Part shown: one piece after another, positions 35,901 through 45,850 of the stretch
How positions within the stretch are numbered: position 1 is the stretch's first letter
How the letters are laid out: every line of letters starts with the position of its first letter
Source: Epiperipatus broadwayi
Lineage: Eukaryota; Onychophora; Udeonychophora; Euonychophora; Peripatidae
Length of the DNA: 64,000 nt
NCBI GenBank assembly: GCA_028023455.1
Contig: JAQFVV010012575.1
Span: 1,420,517-1,484,516, forward strand
Direction of reading: 5' to 3'
The notes under the pieces: model-generated
The model's input: only the letters and a program-made list of their open reading frames with translations
The model's database searches: none
Told to the model about the DNA's origin: nothing
Translations under genes and position numbers: made by a program

Positions 35901-35991
35901 AATTTGAAAGAGATATTGAAATTTTGATTCTCTCTCAGCATTTTTTGTAAACAAAGCTTGAGAGCTATTGGTAAAGCTCCATCTGTGATCA

Positions 35992-37336
35992 TATATATAT
36001 ATAAAGCATTAAGTAACTTACTTCTCTGTTGAAAATTGATTGACATTTTTTCTTCTTATTTAATTTTTTTTTTTTAAAAAAAAAAAGTTACTAAAAGCAT
36101 ATTGAAAAATAACTTTCTGATTTTAACTTAAACAAAAACAAGAAAATTATGCATTACATAAAACATTGAATTTCTAAGAATAATTTTTTAATTTGATATC
36201 AAAATATTTTTTCCCCCACTCTTCCATATCTAAGAAACTAGGTAAACTATGTAAAATATTATTTTGCCTTAATACTTTGATAGAAATTTAAAAACAATAT
36301 ACAAAATTTCTACCAATAATATTAAGTTTAAATGTATTAAACCTCATTTTTAAAATGTTATTATAAGTTAAATGGAAAGCAAAAAAATCTCTATACCACT
36401 CTCTTGAGAGTCTTATTAAAACATATTAATTTTGTAAGAATTTTTAAATTTGATATCAAAATACTTAAAATTTACTGTCCTCTGTCCAATATCTAAGAAA
36501 CTATTGCACCTACCTAAAATATGAGTTCCATATTATTTAGCCTGATATTTTTTTACTTATGTACCAAATTTGAATGTATTTTATTGAATTTACATCTATT
36601 AAACCTTGATTTTAAAATTGTATTCTAATTTAAATAATGAAAGTGTTAAACAAAAGTTTGCAAGCAAACATACCAGCAAACAAACAAATATTCCAATTCA
36701 ATTAAAAGCATTTAAAAATTTATAGAGTACTTATGAAAGATTTTCATTTTTAGAAGATATTTTTCACAACTTCTTGTGGATACAAAAATTAGAAAAATGT
36801 TAATATCAAAAATGGAAAGTGTAAAATATTTTATCAACTGATAAATATTCCAGACAAAACAAGTTAGATGACTGCAAATAGTCTCTGTATAAAATATGCT
36901 GTAGGTAATAAAAAAATCTTGATAAAAATCATGCATATTTGCTATTTAATGTATTATATATTGAGTGAAGAAATTTTGTTTAAATATTATGAATGATAGT
37001 TTCCCTTCAGCTCATTCTGCAAGTAGTATATTTATAGATGTAAAACCAATACCTGCACATAAAAAACCAGATATTGTCTTATGATGAATTTCAGATTTCT
37101 TAAAAAGCAAAGTAATGAGTAAATTTATAGATGACAAACAGAGAAATGATCCTGAAACATGAAGGTAACACTGAACAATGCCATTTGATAGATTATCAGG
37201 CTAACTTTTGAAAAGCTAGTTTTCATTTCCAACACAAACAAAATGCTACCATCATTTTAAATTTGAATTGATTGATTAAGAGTTGATATTTTTTTTGATA
37301 CAAGCACTGATTTCTGTTTTTATCTTTGTGATTTCC
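35992..37336. other. AT-rich gene-free stretch
   Basis: No gene or RNA signal beyond T/A runs (for example 36060-36090). Confidence 0.5.
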
Positions 37337-37555
37337 CTCTTATTTCTCTCTCTCTCTCTCCCTCCCTTTCTCCATCCCCCCTTCCTCCCTCCCTCCCTCC
37401 CTCTCTCTCCCTCCTTCTCTCTCTCCCTCCCTCTCTTTATCCCTCTCCCACTCCCTTTCCCTCCCCTCTTTCTCCCCCTCCCTCTCCCCCTCCCCTCTCC
37501 CTTTCTTCTCTCCCTCTCTCCCTCTCCCCCCTCTCACTTTCCCCCCCTCTCTCTC
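37337..37555 (+). repeat. Polypyrimidine (CT/CCCT) tract
   Basis: Roughly 220 nt almost purely C and T on the plus strand. The frames through it (Leu/Ser/Pro-rich, or Glu/Gly/Arg-rich on the other strand) are artefacts of composition. Confidence 0.95.
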
Positions 37556-39334
37556 TATTATAAATACAAATACATTTATCTAAATTTCACAGTGGTTTGC
37601 AAATATACATGGTTTGCGTTTATTTATATTAACAATTAATATTAAAGTAGTGTAGAAGTATTAGCTTTGCATTAAATAAAAATATATATTGCATTATTAT
37701 TATTGTAGTTATTAGACGCTATCATGACGATAATCATATGAATGGTATTTATCAATAAAGTGCAGTAATATTTCTTTTCTTTTCTTTTTTTTACTTTTCA
37801 AGAATTAAAAATCCAAATAAATCTACAAAAATGATATTTTGAACGATTTAATAAGACAAAATAAATATTCTTGAGTACATGGGATGTTATCCATCAATCG
37901 TCTAACAGATGCCAAACAAATATTCTGAGAAAAAAATCTGCAATAATTTACGAAAGCGTTCTTTTTTCTGCATTAGGAGTAATTAATCTTTTGTTATAAA
38001 AACTGAAAATAATAGCTAATAATTTATTTATAAGAAAAAGAAGATAAATCTTTACCTTTGAAGACTGTTGATCATAAACAAGAAAATATAAATGCACATT
38101 CTTTTAATAAGTTCGATATATAAATAATGGCTTGATTATAGTGGATAGTCATACCGACAATCTAAGTTGGAAAATGAGTGAAATTTGATCTTTTTTCTCA
38201 AATAATGAACGATTTTCAAACAAGAGTAGTTTGTTTTTGTTTTTTAAATTTTTAGTTCTTATCTATTGAAGCTGGCCTTCAAATTGTTATTAGATAAAAG
38301 AAAACCATAGCAACTTCTGTGTAGAGAACATTCCTCTGTTGTGGTCTGTTTAAAAGTATCTTTTATTTAATTATATTCTATTAATATATATATATTGTTA
38401 GTATATATAGGTCTTATAAGACTATTTTATTATCTTTCATGATTTCTCCTCATGATCAGATAGATAAATAATCTTTAGTTAATATAATATAGGCTATTAT
38501 AAGGCAAAAAACACTCTTCATCAGTCTCTCAAAAAAGAACATTGGTGGAGAATGCAGTCCTTATTAGGTTTACCGGTTTGCCAATTGCTAAATGGTAATG
38601 GTTATGAAGATGTATATTCCTAAAAATATGCAATGCCTTATATCTCGCCTTTTTAATTTTGATGACATTAGACTGCATTTAAACAGTCTGAATAAATTCA
38701 TTATATTATCATAATGTAGAAGATTGTGTAATTTGAAAGAACATTCATTTAACAAACTTACATTCTTTAATTGAAAAAAAAGTGTCACATTCAGCTCTTG
38801 AAATTTTTATTATTGCAATACAGATCACATTTGTTAATACCATATTTTAATAGCTGTACTCCTTTATTAATAGTGATTCTGCTTCTTCAAAAGTTTTAAA
38901 AGTCCACTCCCACCCCCCGCTTTTGGATGAATAATTAAAATTATGTGATCTATACAAGGAAATTTGTTTTTGGTATATGGATACTATTAGCATAGACACC
39001 AAGACACTAAACTACTAACATAATTAAGGCCAGGAATAATAACTTACACAGGCTATGTGTAACACAACATAATTAATATTTTATATATGTGTCATAAGCC
39101 TTTCCTAAATTTTACTTCACTTTATTCCATTGTAAAGTCAGAGCAAAATATTTTTGATGAATTATTTAGATTTAACTAAAAACTGAATAGTCGTGAAGAT
39201 AGATTACTTTTATTGGAAAGATGTTTCCAGTTTTTGGTATCTTAATTACTATTTCGGAAAACAACTCAAATTTCATTGATTACGATGCAATAAAGTTAAT
39301 CCAGAATACATATCCAATATTTTAGGAAACTGTC
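37556..39334. other. AT-rich gene-free stretch
   Basis: I see nothing coding or repeated here. Confidence 0.45.
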
Positions 39335-39727
39335 ATGTATCATCATCATCATCAACCATCATCAATCCACTGCAGGATAAAAATCTCTCCAAGTTCAATC
39401 CATCTTTTCCTATCTTTAGCATCTCTTCTCCACATTACCCCTGCACACTTTATTTCATCCATCCATCTCACATGTGGTCTCTTTCAGGGTCTTTTACAAT
39501 CTCTTGGAATCCAGTTTAAAATTTCAATTGTCCATCTGTTGTCATCTCTTCTAACAGTATGTCAGCCCAACTCCACTTCAGTCTTTTAATTTTTTCAATG
39601 AGGTCAGTAACACCTGTTTGTTCTCTTACCCATACATTGCGTTTTTGATCTCTTCTTGTTACTACCAACATGCATCTCTCCATACTTCTTTGAGTGGTCT
39701 GAAGCCTCTGTATTGCTCTTCTGTCAT
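39335..39727 (-). pseudogene. RTE-type LINE 3' end, second copy
   Basis: Nearly the same sequence as 20098-20490: an ATGATG-rich 3' tail, the CTGCAGTGGATTGATGATGG end, and the RTE C-terminal signature with small deletions. It is 5'-truncated near 39727, where a different sequence (ATGTATATGAG) begins. It was probably inserted by target-primed reverse transcription that stopped early. Confidence 0.82.
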
Positions 39728-40333
39728 GTATATGAGATTTGATATCTTTATGTAATACTATTTTTTTTTTTTAAAAAAAAGAAAAGTTATTGAATTTTTT
39801 TATTTATATAACAAAGCGAATATTCACAAATTATAAATAAATATTGATTTATAGATTTTTAACAACTGAAGTCATGATATACAATCTAAAATATATATAA
39901 AAAAATAATTATCGTAATAAAGATATTTTGAGTGGAAAATTGATTTTTTTTTTTCAGATATTGAATTCTTAAATGTTTTAAAAATAAATTATTAAGATGA
40001 ATAGATTATCTAGAATACTGTAAAATGATATGAAAAAAATTAATGATGATAAAATATAATCGTGAATTGGAAGATAAAATTGTAGAAGAGAATAAAAATC
40101 TTAGAATCATAAAACAATATTTTCATATTGATGGAATTATTACTAAAAAAAGAAACGTAGAAATCATGAAATGTGGGAAAGAATTCTAGAAAAAACTGTA
40201 TAGTAATAAAGAATACAAAAAAAGATTATCAGGATTGAGACATTTTACGATAATAGTAAAGAAACTCATTATATTTTAAATGTCAAACATGGACTCTAAA
40301 AATAAGACAAATACATTAAAAATGGAATAATAT

Positions 40334-40430
40334 GTCTTGCATTGGTGGTCGAGAGTCAGCGCAACTGCCTTGCAGGCGGTTGCCTGGGTTGCGGGTTCAC
40401 GTCCCAGCCGATGCTATGACACTTAAAAAA
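40334..40430 (+). mobile_element. Mini-SINE family S1, copy 3
   Basis: GTCTTGCATTGG, A-box-like TGGTCGAGAGTC, B-box-like GGTTCACGTCCCA, GATGCTATGACACTT and an A tail. The exact 13-bp target duplication AATGGAATAATAT is at 40321-40333 and 40431-40443. At about 97 bp this is the tidiest copy. Its closest relative is copy 1, with which it shares both ends. Confidence 0.9.
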
Positions 40431-40457
40431 AATGGAATAATATAGCAATGAAAATAT

Positions 40458-40470
40458 GGGGGGGGGGGGG
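40458..40470 (+). repeat. G13 homopolymer
   Basis: Thirteen consecutive G residues, unusual in this AT-rich window. Confidence 0.95.
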
Positions 40471-40777
40471 AATAGCCATATGTTATTAGAGTGTAAATGA
40501 AATCAGATAGAATGCAAACAATGAAATTGTGAAGAAATAATTACAGATTAAGAATATATACAAAAATTTTTTTTTTCATTTTATATTGGTATTAAATAAT
40601 AGTAATGATGAATTTCAAATTGAAGTTATTAAATAGTCAAAGCAATTATTATATAAATGGAAAAAATGTAAATTATTTAAATTTCTAAAGACTATGCAGG
40701 TTAAGATATGATAAAGAGAGATTATTGATCTTATGAAAGAAGAAACCATGTATCACCACATATTTTGTCCTTTAACT

Positions 40778-40870
40778 TTAGTGTAGTGATAAAGTAGTAA
40801 ACTAGGGAGGTCTTAAAATCCATGAATCTGACTTCAAATCTGTTACTGCTAGTGCCCACACTTCTTATAC
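40778..40870 (+). other. Possible degenerate tRNA-like/SINE head
   Basis: TTTAGTGTAGTGATAAAG resembles a tRNA A box (TRGYNNARNGG type) and GACTTCAAATCTG about 45 nt later resembles a B box. No pairing acceptor stem, second copy or target duplication is evident. Confidence 0.3.
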
Positions 40871-41369
40871 ACTCTCAAATAGTAAACCATTTGAATACTT
40901 TTTTTTGTCACACAATGATAGTTATAAGATAGAAGCATAATGTTTGAATTAAAATGACAACTTAATTTCCAGAATGGTAATATAGTGTTACCCATGATGT
41001 AATTGTAGGAAAATCACATTTGAACAAATATGGTACACATTTTAAGCAGACAACGCCAATTGTTAGTTAACTAAATAATAAAAACTGTATGTTAAAACAA
41101 CTATGTGTGCAATATGTTATAAATATGAACAATTGAAATTTTGGACATTATAATCACTATATTAAAACAAATGAGAAGAAATAGAAAAAAATTTGGCAAA
41201 GTTACATACCAAAGGTTTAAATGATAAAGATGTACCAGATAATACAGTTCCATCAGTCCTTTATCAGTTCCATAAAAAAATTTTACCAAAATAACTACAA
41301 CTCATCTGCAGCGAGTTTTGGATTTTAACCAATCAAAAAAACAATATGAATTTAAAAGTAGTGTCAGTA

Positions 41370-43490
41370 CAGTAGATCATTGAGAGACATTACAGAAACA
41401 AACAGTTAATATGAGTTGTCATTCTGCTTTGGATTTATTGATTATAAAAAGGTATTTGATTCTAAGAATGTCTTAAGTGATTAAAGTTTTGGATCATCAA
41501 GATATAGACTCAGATTATTGTCATATTCTGAAAAATATTTACAAAAATGCAACAGCAAAAATTAGATTATATAATTGATAGTTTTCTCTTAGCATGTTGA
41601 AACAACGAGAGGGCATACCTTTTGCGTAAACAAACACAAATATAATATTACCAGACCTTTTTTTATTTTCAACTTTAACATTATTTTCTAAAATGGAATA
41701 ATTATGTTTTTAAATTACATTATACATTTTAGTGTCTTGCAACATTTTGCAAACTATTTTTAAATAATTTACAAATTGACATTATTTTGTAAAAAAACAT
41801 TATTTTTGAAAATACAAGGATTACATTTTTAAATTGCATTCCATAAGTCAGTGCATAGTGCTGGAATGTGCATGTGGGGGAACGATGGTTTTGCTGGCCT
41901 GAAGGATAGGCCAAAAGATGCAGTATTCAATTTATGAGCCAACATTATTTTTTTAAAAATACAATAAGTACATTTTAAAATTACATTAGACATGTCAGCA
42001 TGTCACACTGGAATGTGCAGCGGGGGGCAATGGTTTTTCCAGTTCAAAGGATCGGCCAAAAGATGGAGTACTCTGAATCAAAACAAGATTATGATTTGCA
42101 AAATAATGTGCAACCTCAGATATTTTATTTGTCTCATATCTGTTCTTAATCTGACAAAAAGATGTAGTACTCTGATCAAACGAAGCTTATGATTTCCAAA
42201 ACAACATGCAACCTCAACCATTTTATTTGACTCATAGCTGTTCTCACACAAACATGTCTTTTTGTGTGACTTCTGTGAAATGGTGCTTGGCCCGACCCTT
42301 TTGCAATTATTTTCACAATCCATGATGTGTATGGAACCACAGGAACAGGCTTACAATTATTAGTATGTAATACTATATCAGTTAGGATATAAGATCACTA
42401 TTACGAAGGCATATTACAACAGTTATGGCCAGTTGAATTCCAGACATCCTCACAACATATGGTAGTGATCTGTTAAGTGAGCACATTGCATAGTGTCATG
42501 AAACACATCAGTGAGCCATAATATTGGTGTGCAATGCCATCTAAGCCTGCAACAGATAATATAAACAGAATTGTTCTATAGGCCATAACTTTCTATGCAA
42601 AAGCAGAGAATTATTGGCCCACATAAATGGCATATTTCTGTGCATTTGCATAGAAAGTATGTGTTCCCATGATTTAACATGCTAAGAGAAGACTACCATA
42701 TAATGATATTAAAAATATTAACTATTGAGAAGGGTATACATCAAGATGAGTCCATATTTCCAAAATGTTTTACAACAGTTTTGCAAGAAGTATTTTGTGG
42801 TTTAAAATGGAAAGCTAATGAAATAAAAGTAAAAGATTATTTAAGTCATCTAATTTTTGCAGATGATGTAGTTGTTTTGTTTTTTTTTCAAATAATGCTT
42901 TAGAGCTTCAGGAAAGTAGGATTAAAGATAAATGTTAAAAAGACTAAAGTAATTACTGTTTAATGGATTTTATTAAAAGAAAAAAATAAAGATTGATAAT
43001 AATGAGTTAGAAAAGGAAACATATCTATGTGTTTTTAAAAGAAAGGTTTTTAATAAATGTGTGTTACCAGTTAATTACTTACAGATCTGAGATTTGGATA
43101 TTTAACAAAATAGCAATACAAAAATGTCAGACCACTCAACAAAGTATAGAGAGATGTATGTTAGGAGTAACAAAAAGAGATATAAAATATATGGGCGAGA
43201 GAAGAAATAAGAGTTACTGACATTGAAAAAATTAATAAACTGAAGTAGAATTGAGTTAGATATATTGTTAGAAGAAATGATAGTAGATGGTCAGTTGAAA
43301 TCTTAAACTGGATCTCAAAAGATTGTACAAGAACTTTTTAAAAAAATCATTTATAGGATGGATGAATGGAAAAAAAGCTTTCTGCAGTGATATGAAGAGG
43401 AAAAGCTATGGATTAGAAAAAATGGATTAAATTTAGAGAAGCTCTCATACAGCAGTGGATTGATGATAGTTAAAAATGATGATTTTTGAT
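41370..43490 (+). pseudogene. RTE-type LINE remnant, split by a DNA element
   Basis: The plus strand encodes decayed RTE reverse transcriptase blocks. CFGFIDYKKVFDS (near 41435; motif A of the form FIDY-KAFDS) precedes the insertion at 41584-42691. It resumes with TIEKGIHQDESIFPKCFTTVLQEVF and YLSHLIFADDVVVLF (42721-42885; the RGVRQGD-ISPKLF and FADD motifs). It continues with ITYRSEIWIFNK, QQSIERCMLGVTKRD (43080-43180) and the RTE tail near 43280-43460. Stops and frameshifts are frequent, so it is an old copy. It belongs to the same broad clade as the 20-kb and 39-kb tails but is far more diverged. Confidence 0.8.
41584..42691. mobile_element. DNA element with perfect 15-bp TIRs inside the RTE
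   Basis: TTCTCTTAGCATGTT at 41584-41598 is matched by its exact complement at 42677-42691, giving a 1108-bp element placed within the RTE reading frame. Inside are tandem modules. A 'ggaatgtgca...caatggtttt...ggccaaaagatg' block occurs near 41860 and near 42010, and a ~95-bp block beginning AAAAGATG.AGTACTCTGA occurs at 42059 and 42158. I see no transposase frame. It is probably a non-autonomous terminal-inverted-repeat transposon. Its superfamily is unknown and no target duplication is clear. Confidence 0.6.
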
Positions 43491-44766
43491 GACATATATA
43501 AAAACAATATATATCATCAAAAACCATTATATTCAATAATTTATGGCATATAAAATTGAAATAATCTTTTATTCAGGTAGAACTGTATTTGTTTAAATGA
43601 AACGAAACGGATGTGACTTAGATTCCTTTTACATTAAAACCATTCTACAAAACATTAAATTGACATTAGAAACCTTTTATGAGTATGAAAATGAGTAGAA
43701 AGTCCGAAAATAAATATATTGTAAACATTGTGCTTTATCATGATGCAAACCAAAATCTTCAGCTGATCACTCTGTATACTGTATTTGAGCTATGAGCGTA
43801 AAGCTTGATCTTAATTTTACCTAAATATGCATTTTTCGCTTCATTAAAGTTTGTTTTTAAATTTTCCAAATTTCTAATTAATATTTTAAATAAAGTTTTG
43901 ACACTTATCAATAAATATTCCTTGTTGTCTATTTGTTTGATTTAGATTAAATTGCAAATTATTTAAAAGATAAAATATTTTCATGTAATTTTTCACTTTT
44001 CTTTACAATATTTAAGATCGACTAACTCATAATCTTTTCCGAAAATTGATTAATTTCTTATCTAATGAGGCGACTCATCTTTGGAGAACAGAAAATAATG
44101 CTTTGATTCCAGATGTGATGCGTTAACTTTAACAAATAAAATGAAACTTCAATTTAAATTTTAATTACATGATTTTAAATTGAATTAATTAATTCCAAGA
44201 ACAACGAAGTGTTAAACTAATTTTATCTGTTTATACAAGTAAAAACATTAAATAGGTTTTTTTTTTTAAAAAAAAAAAAAAGGTGGAAGGGGTACTGAAA
44301 CGTTATAATATAAATTAAAATTTATTTATGCACACATATATATATATAGTATACGAATAAACAGCATTAAATGCTTTTCTAAATCTTGCATTTCGTAATA
44401 ATATTTTTTTGTTTGCCATCTTAGCAATAGTTTTAGAACATTATCAGTTTTGTATGCTACTTTATTTTTGCTTTTATGTAGTCGATGCAAAGAAATATAT
44501 TTTTCTGACAGATATGCAATACTTTTTTTAAAAGAAATTATTATGGCATTAATATGAAAGCTAAATTTGTAATACTATATGGTTTTGATATTTCCCTTAT
44601 TTGTATTTTTTTTTATAAATACTTTATTGTTATATCTATAATAAAAAATACACAATTACTTCTCTATAAAGCTGTGTTTTTTATTATATTTTTATTTTTC
44701 CTTTAGTTAGTTCGCATATTTTTTATTGCAATATATACCACAAGGGTCTTACATATATAAGTATTA
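43491..44766. other. AT-rich gene-free stretch
   Basis: Nothing recognisable apart from homopolymer runs near 44260. Confidence 0.45.
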
Positions 44767-44903
44767 TTTGAAATACAAGCACTCTTTATATACCTGGGGC
44801 TTAATTGTAAATATAGGGGATTTAAAATCAGACTTTCAAGCACCTTTCAACTATCCATGCTATCTTATACTACTGATGCGCATGACCACACACACGTAGA
44901 AAA

Positions 44904-44968
44904 GATAAATAATCACCAATTTACGTATTTTGTGCTGAACCAGCACTCATCAGTTGGTCCAGATTATC
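44904..44968 (-). ncRNA. Hammerhead ribozyme, AAAA variant (X4 left)
   Basis: CTGATGA and a perfect 5-bp stem II (GTGCT/AGCAC) are present. The GAAA box is AAAA, losing an invariant G, which should abolish cleavage. Confidence 0.75.
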
Positions 44969-45121
44969 AATTCTCACACATATATATAATCAGTGCTCAG
45001 ATTATATTAAGATAGCAAATCTTCATACTTTAATAAAGTAGATTGAAACCTGTCCATTAAAATATGAAGATTTGCTATCTTAATATAAACTGAGCACTGA
45101 TTATATATGTGTGTGAGAGTT

Positions 45122-45182
45122 GATAATCTGGACCAACTGATGAGTGCTGGTTCAGCATGAAATACGTATATTGGTGATTATT
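45122..45182 (+). ncRNA. Type I hammerhead ribozyme (X4 right, reference copy)
   Basis: CTGATGA at 45137-45143, stem II GTGCT/AGCAT (one G-T pair at the core end) and GAAA at 45159-45162. Stem III is the palindrome ATACGTAT (45162-45169), with cleavage predicted after A45170 (AUA). Inner stem I: 45132-45136 with 45171-45175. Internal loop: 4 nt against 1 nt. Outer stem I: 45122-45127 with 45177-45182 (last pair G-T). The architecture is the same as F1 and F2 with unrelated helix sequences. Confidence 0.9.
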
Positions 45183-45611
45183 TATATTTTCTAAATGTGT
45201 GTGGTCATGTCTATCAATAGTATGAGATAGTGTGAATAGTTGAAGGGTGCTTGAAAGTCTGAGTTCAAATCCACTATATTTATATATAAGTATTATTAAT
45301 TTATCAGAATTAGAAAAACTAATAAAAACTCAACAATTCATTTTATACTCTCACCTTTTCCTCAATCATTAAAAACTTCTATGCCACAAAGTGGCCTTAT
45401 ATGGATGGTTATAAACATTGAATACAGTAAAATCTCCATATTCTCATTATTTGTTTTCAAATATTTTTGTAACTACAAAAAATGTTATACAGTAGCAAAA
45501 TAAATAATATATACTTTTTAATACATACATTTTTAGCATGTATATATAGCATGCTTACATTTGATATAGTTTAATTTTAAAATAAATGTTAATGGCTTTA
45601 TAGTTTAGGAG

Positions 45612-45850
45612 TTCATAGAAGTTCAAGTGGCAAAACAGCAAGCACCAGAATCCATCCTGCGATCTTCTGTTCACAAATCAGATGCTCTACCAACAACACC
45701 AAATTATGCAGGATAAAATATGCATATAGAATTATTGTTTGGGCATTCAAAAGAAGTTCAAACACTAAAACTGTGAGCACTAGAATCAGTCCTAGTAACC
45801 TCCCAATTCCAAGTCGGATGTTCTACCAATTACACCAAACTGCCCAGGGC
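45612..45850 (-). repeat. Dimeric tRNA-like repeat (SINE candidate)
   Basis: Two ~120-bp units lie in tandem on the minus strand. Each starts with a tRNA-like A box (GTTTGGTGTAATTGGTAGA in the first; ATTTGGTGTTGTTGGTAGA in the second), has a weaker B-box-like segment (GGACTGATTCT and GGATGGATTCT), and ends in 'gaacttcttttgaatg' or 'gaacttctatgaac'. The acceptor stems do not pair, so these are not functional tRNAs. Confidence 0.55.

Larger units (their letters stand above)
34334..35991. mobile_element. Retrozyme family F2, tandem-inverted array
   Basis: The unit is 422 bp: GATAAACAAAAACAAG starts at 34334, 34756 and 35178. The third unit is cut at about 35368 and joins inverted units (35369-35622 and 35623-35991) at a shared CAGT, which suggests a microhomology junction. 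Both outer ends lie in TA tracts. F2 is a diverged relative of F1. It shares AACAAGTTAAAAA near the unit start, a T/A-rich 'agatgg.g.t.taccaa' block, TTTCAAGCTA, TCAGT.AA and GAAACTAGATCTAAA in the same order, but most of the rest differs. Units 1 and 2 are almost identical, implying recent amplification. The short frames MITDGALPIALKL... are translated repeat. Confidence 0.88.
44767..45290. mobile_element. Retrozyme family X, inverted pair X4
   Basis: A plus-oriented copy (44767-45045) meets a minus-oriented copy (45046-45290) head to head, so the locus is a near-palindrome joined in the 'cttcatactttaat' region. The left end extends to 'caagcactc...acctggggcttaattgtaa', which is also found at the far right of X7 and so belongs to the family. 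Two ribozymes face outward and only the right one has a complete core. Confidence 0.85.

Noticed and set aside
34334-35991. CRISPR array
   Set aside because: The repeat units are ~400 bp, contiguous and partly inverted, in a eukaryotic setting; there are no short regularly spaced repeats with unique spacers.
35221-36046. Frames MITDGALPIALKLCL... as genes
   Set aside because: Same reasoning for F2. The frames cross the inversion junction and run into flanking TA sequence.
37283-37639. Leu/Pro/Ser-rich 118-residue protein, or Glu/Arg-rich protein on the other strand
   Set aside because: Direct consequence of the CT/CCCT tract; no start context or domain.
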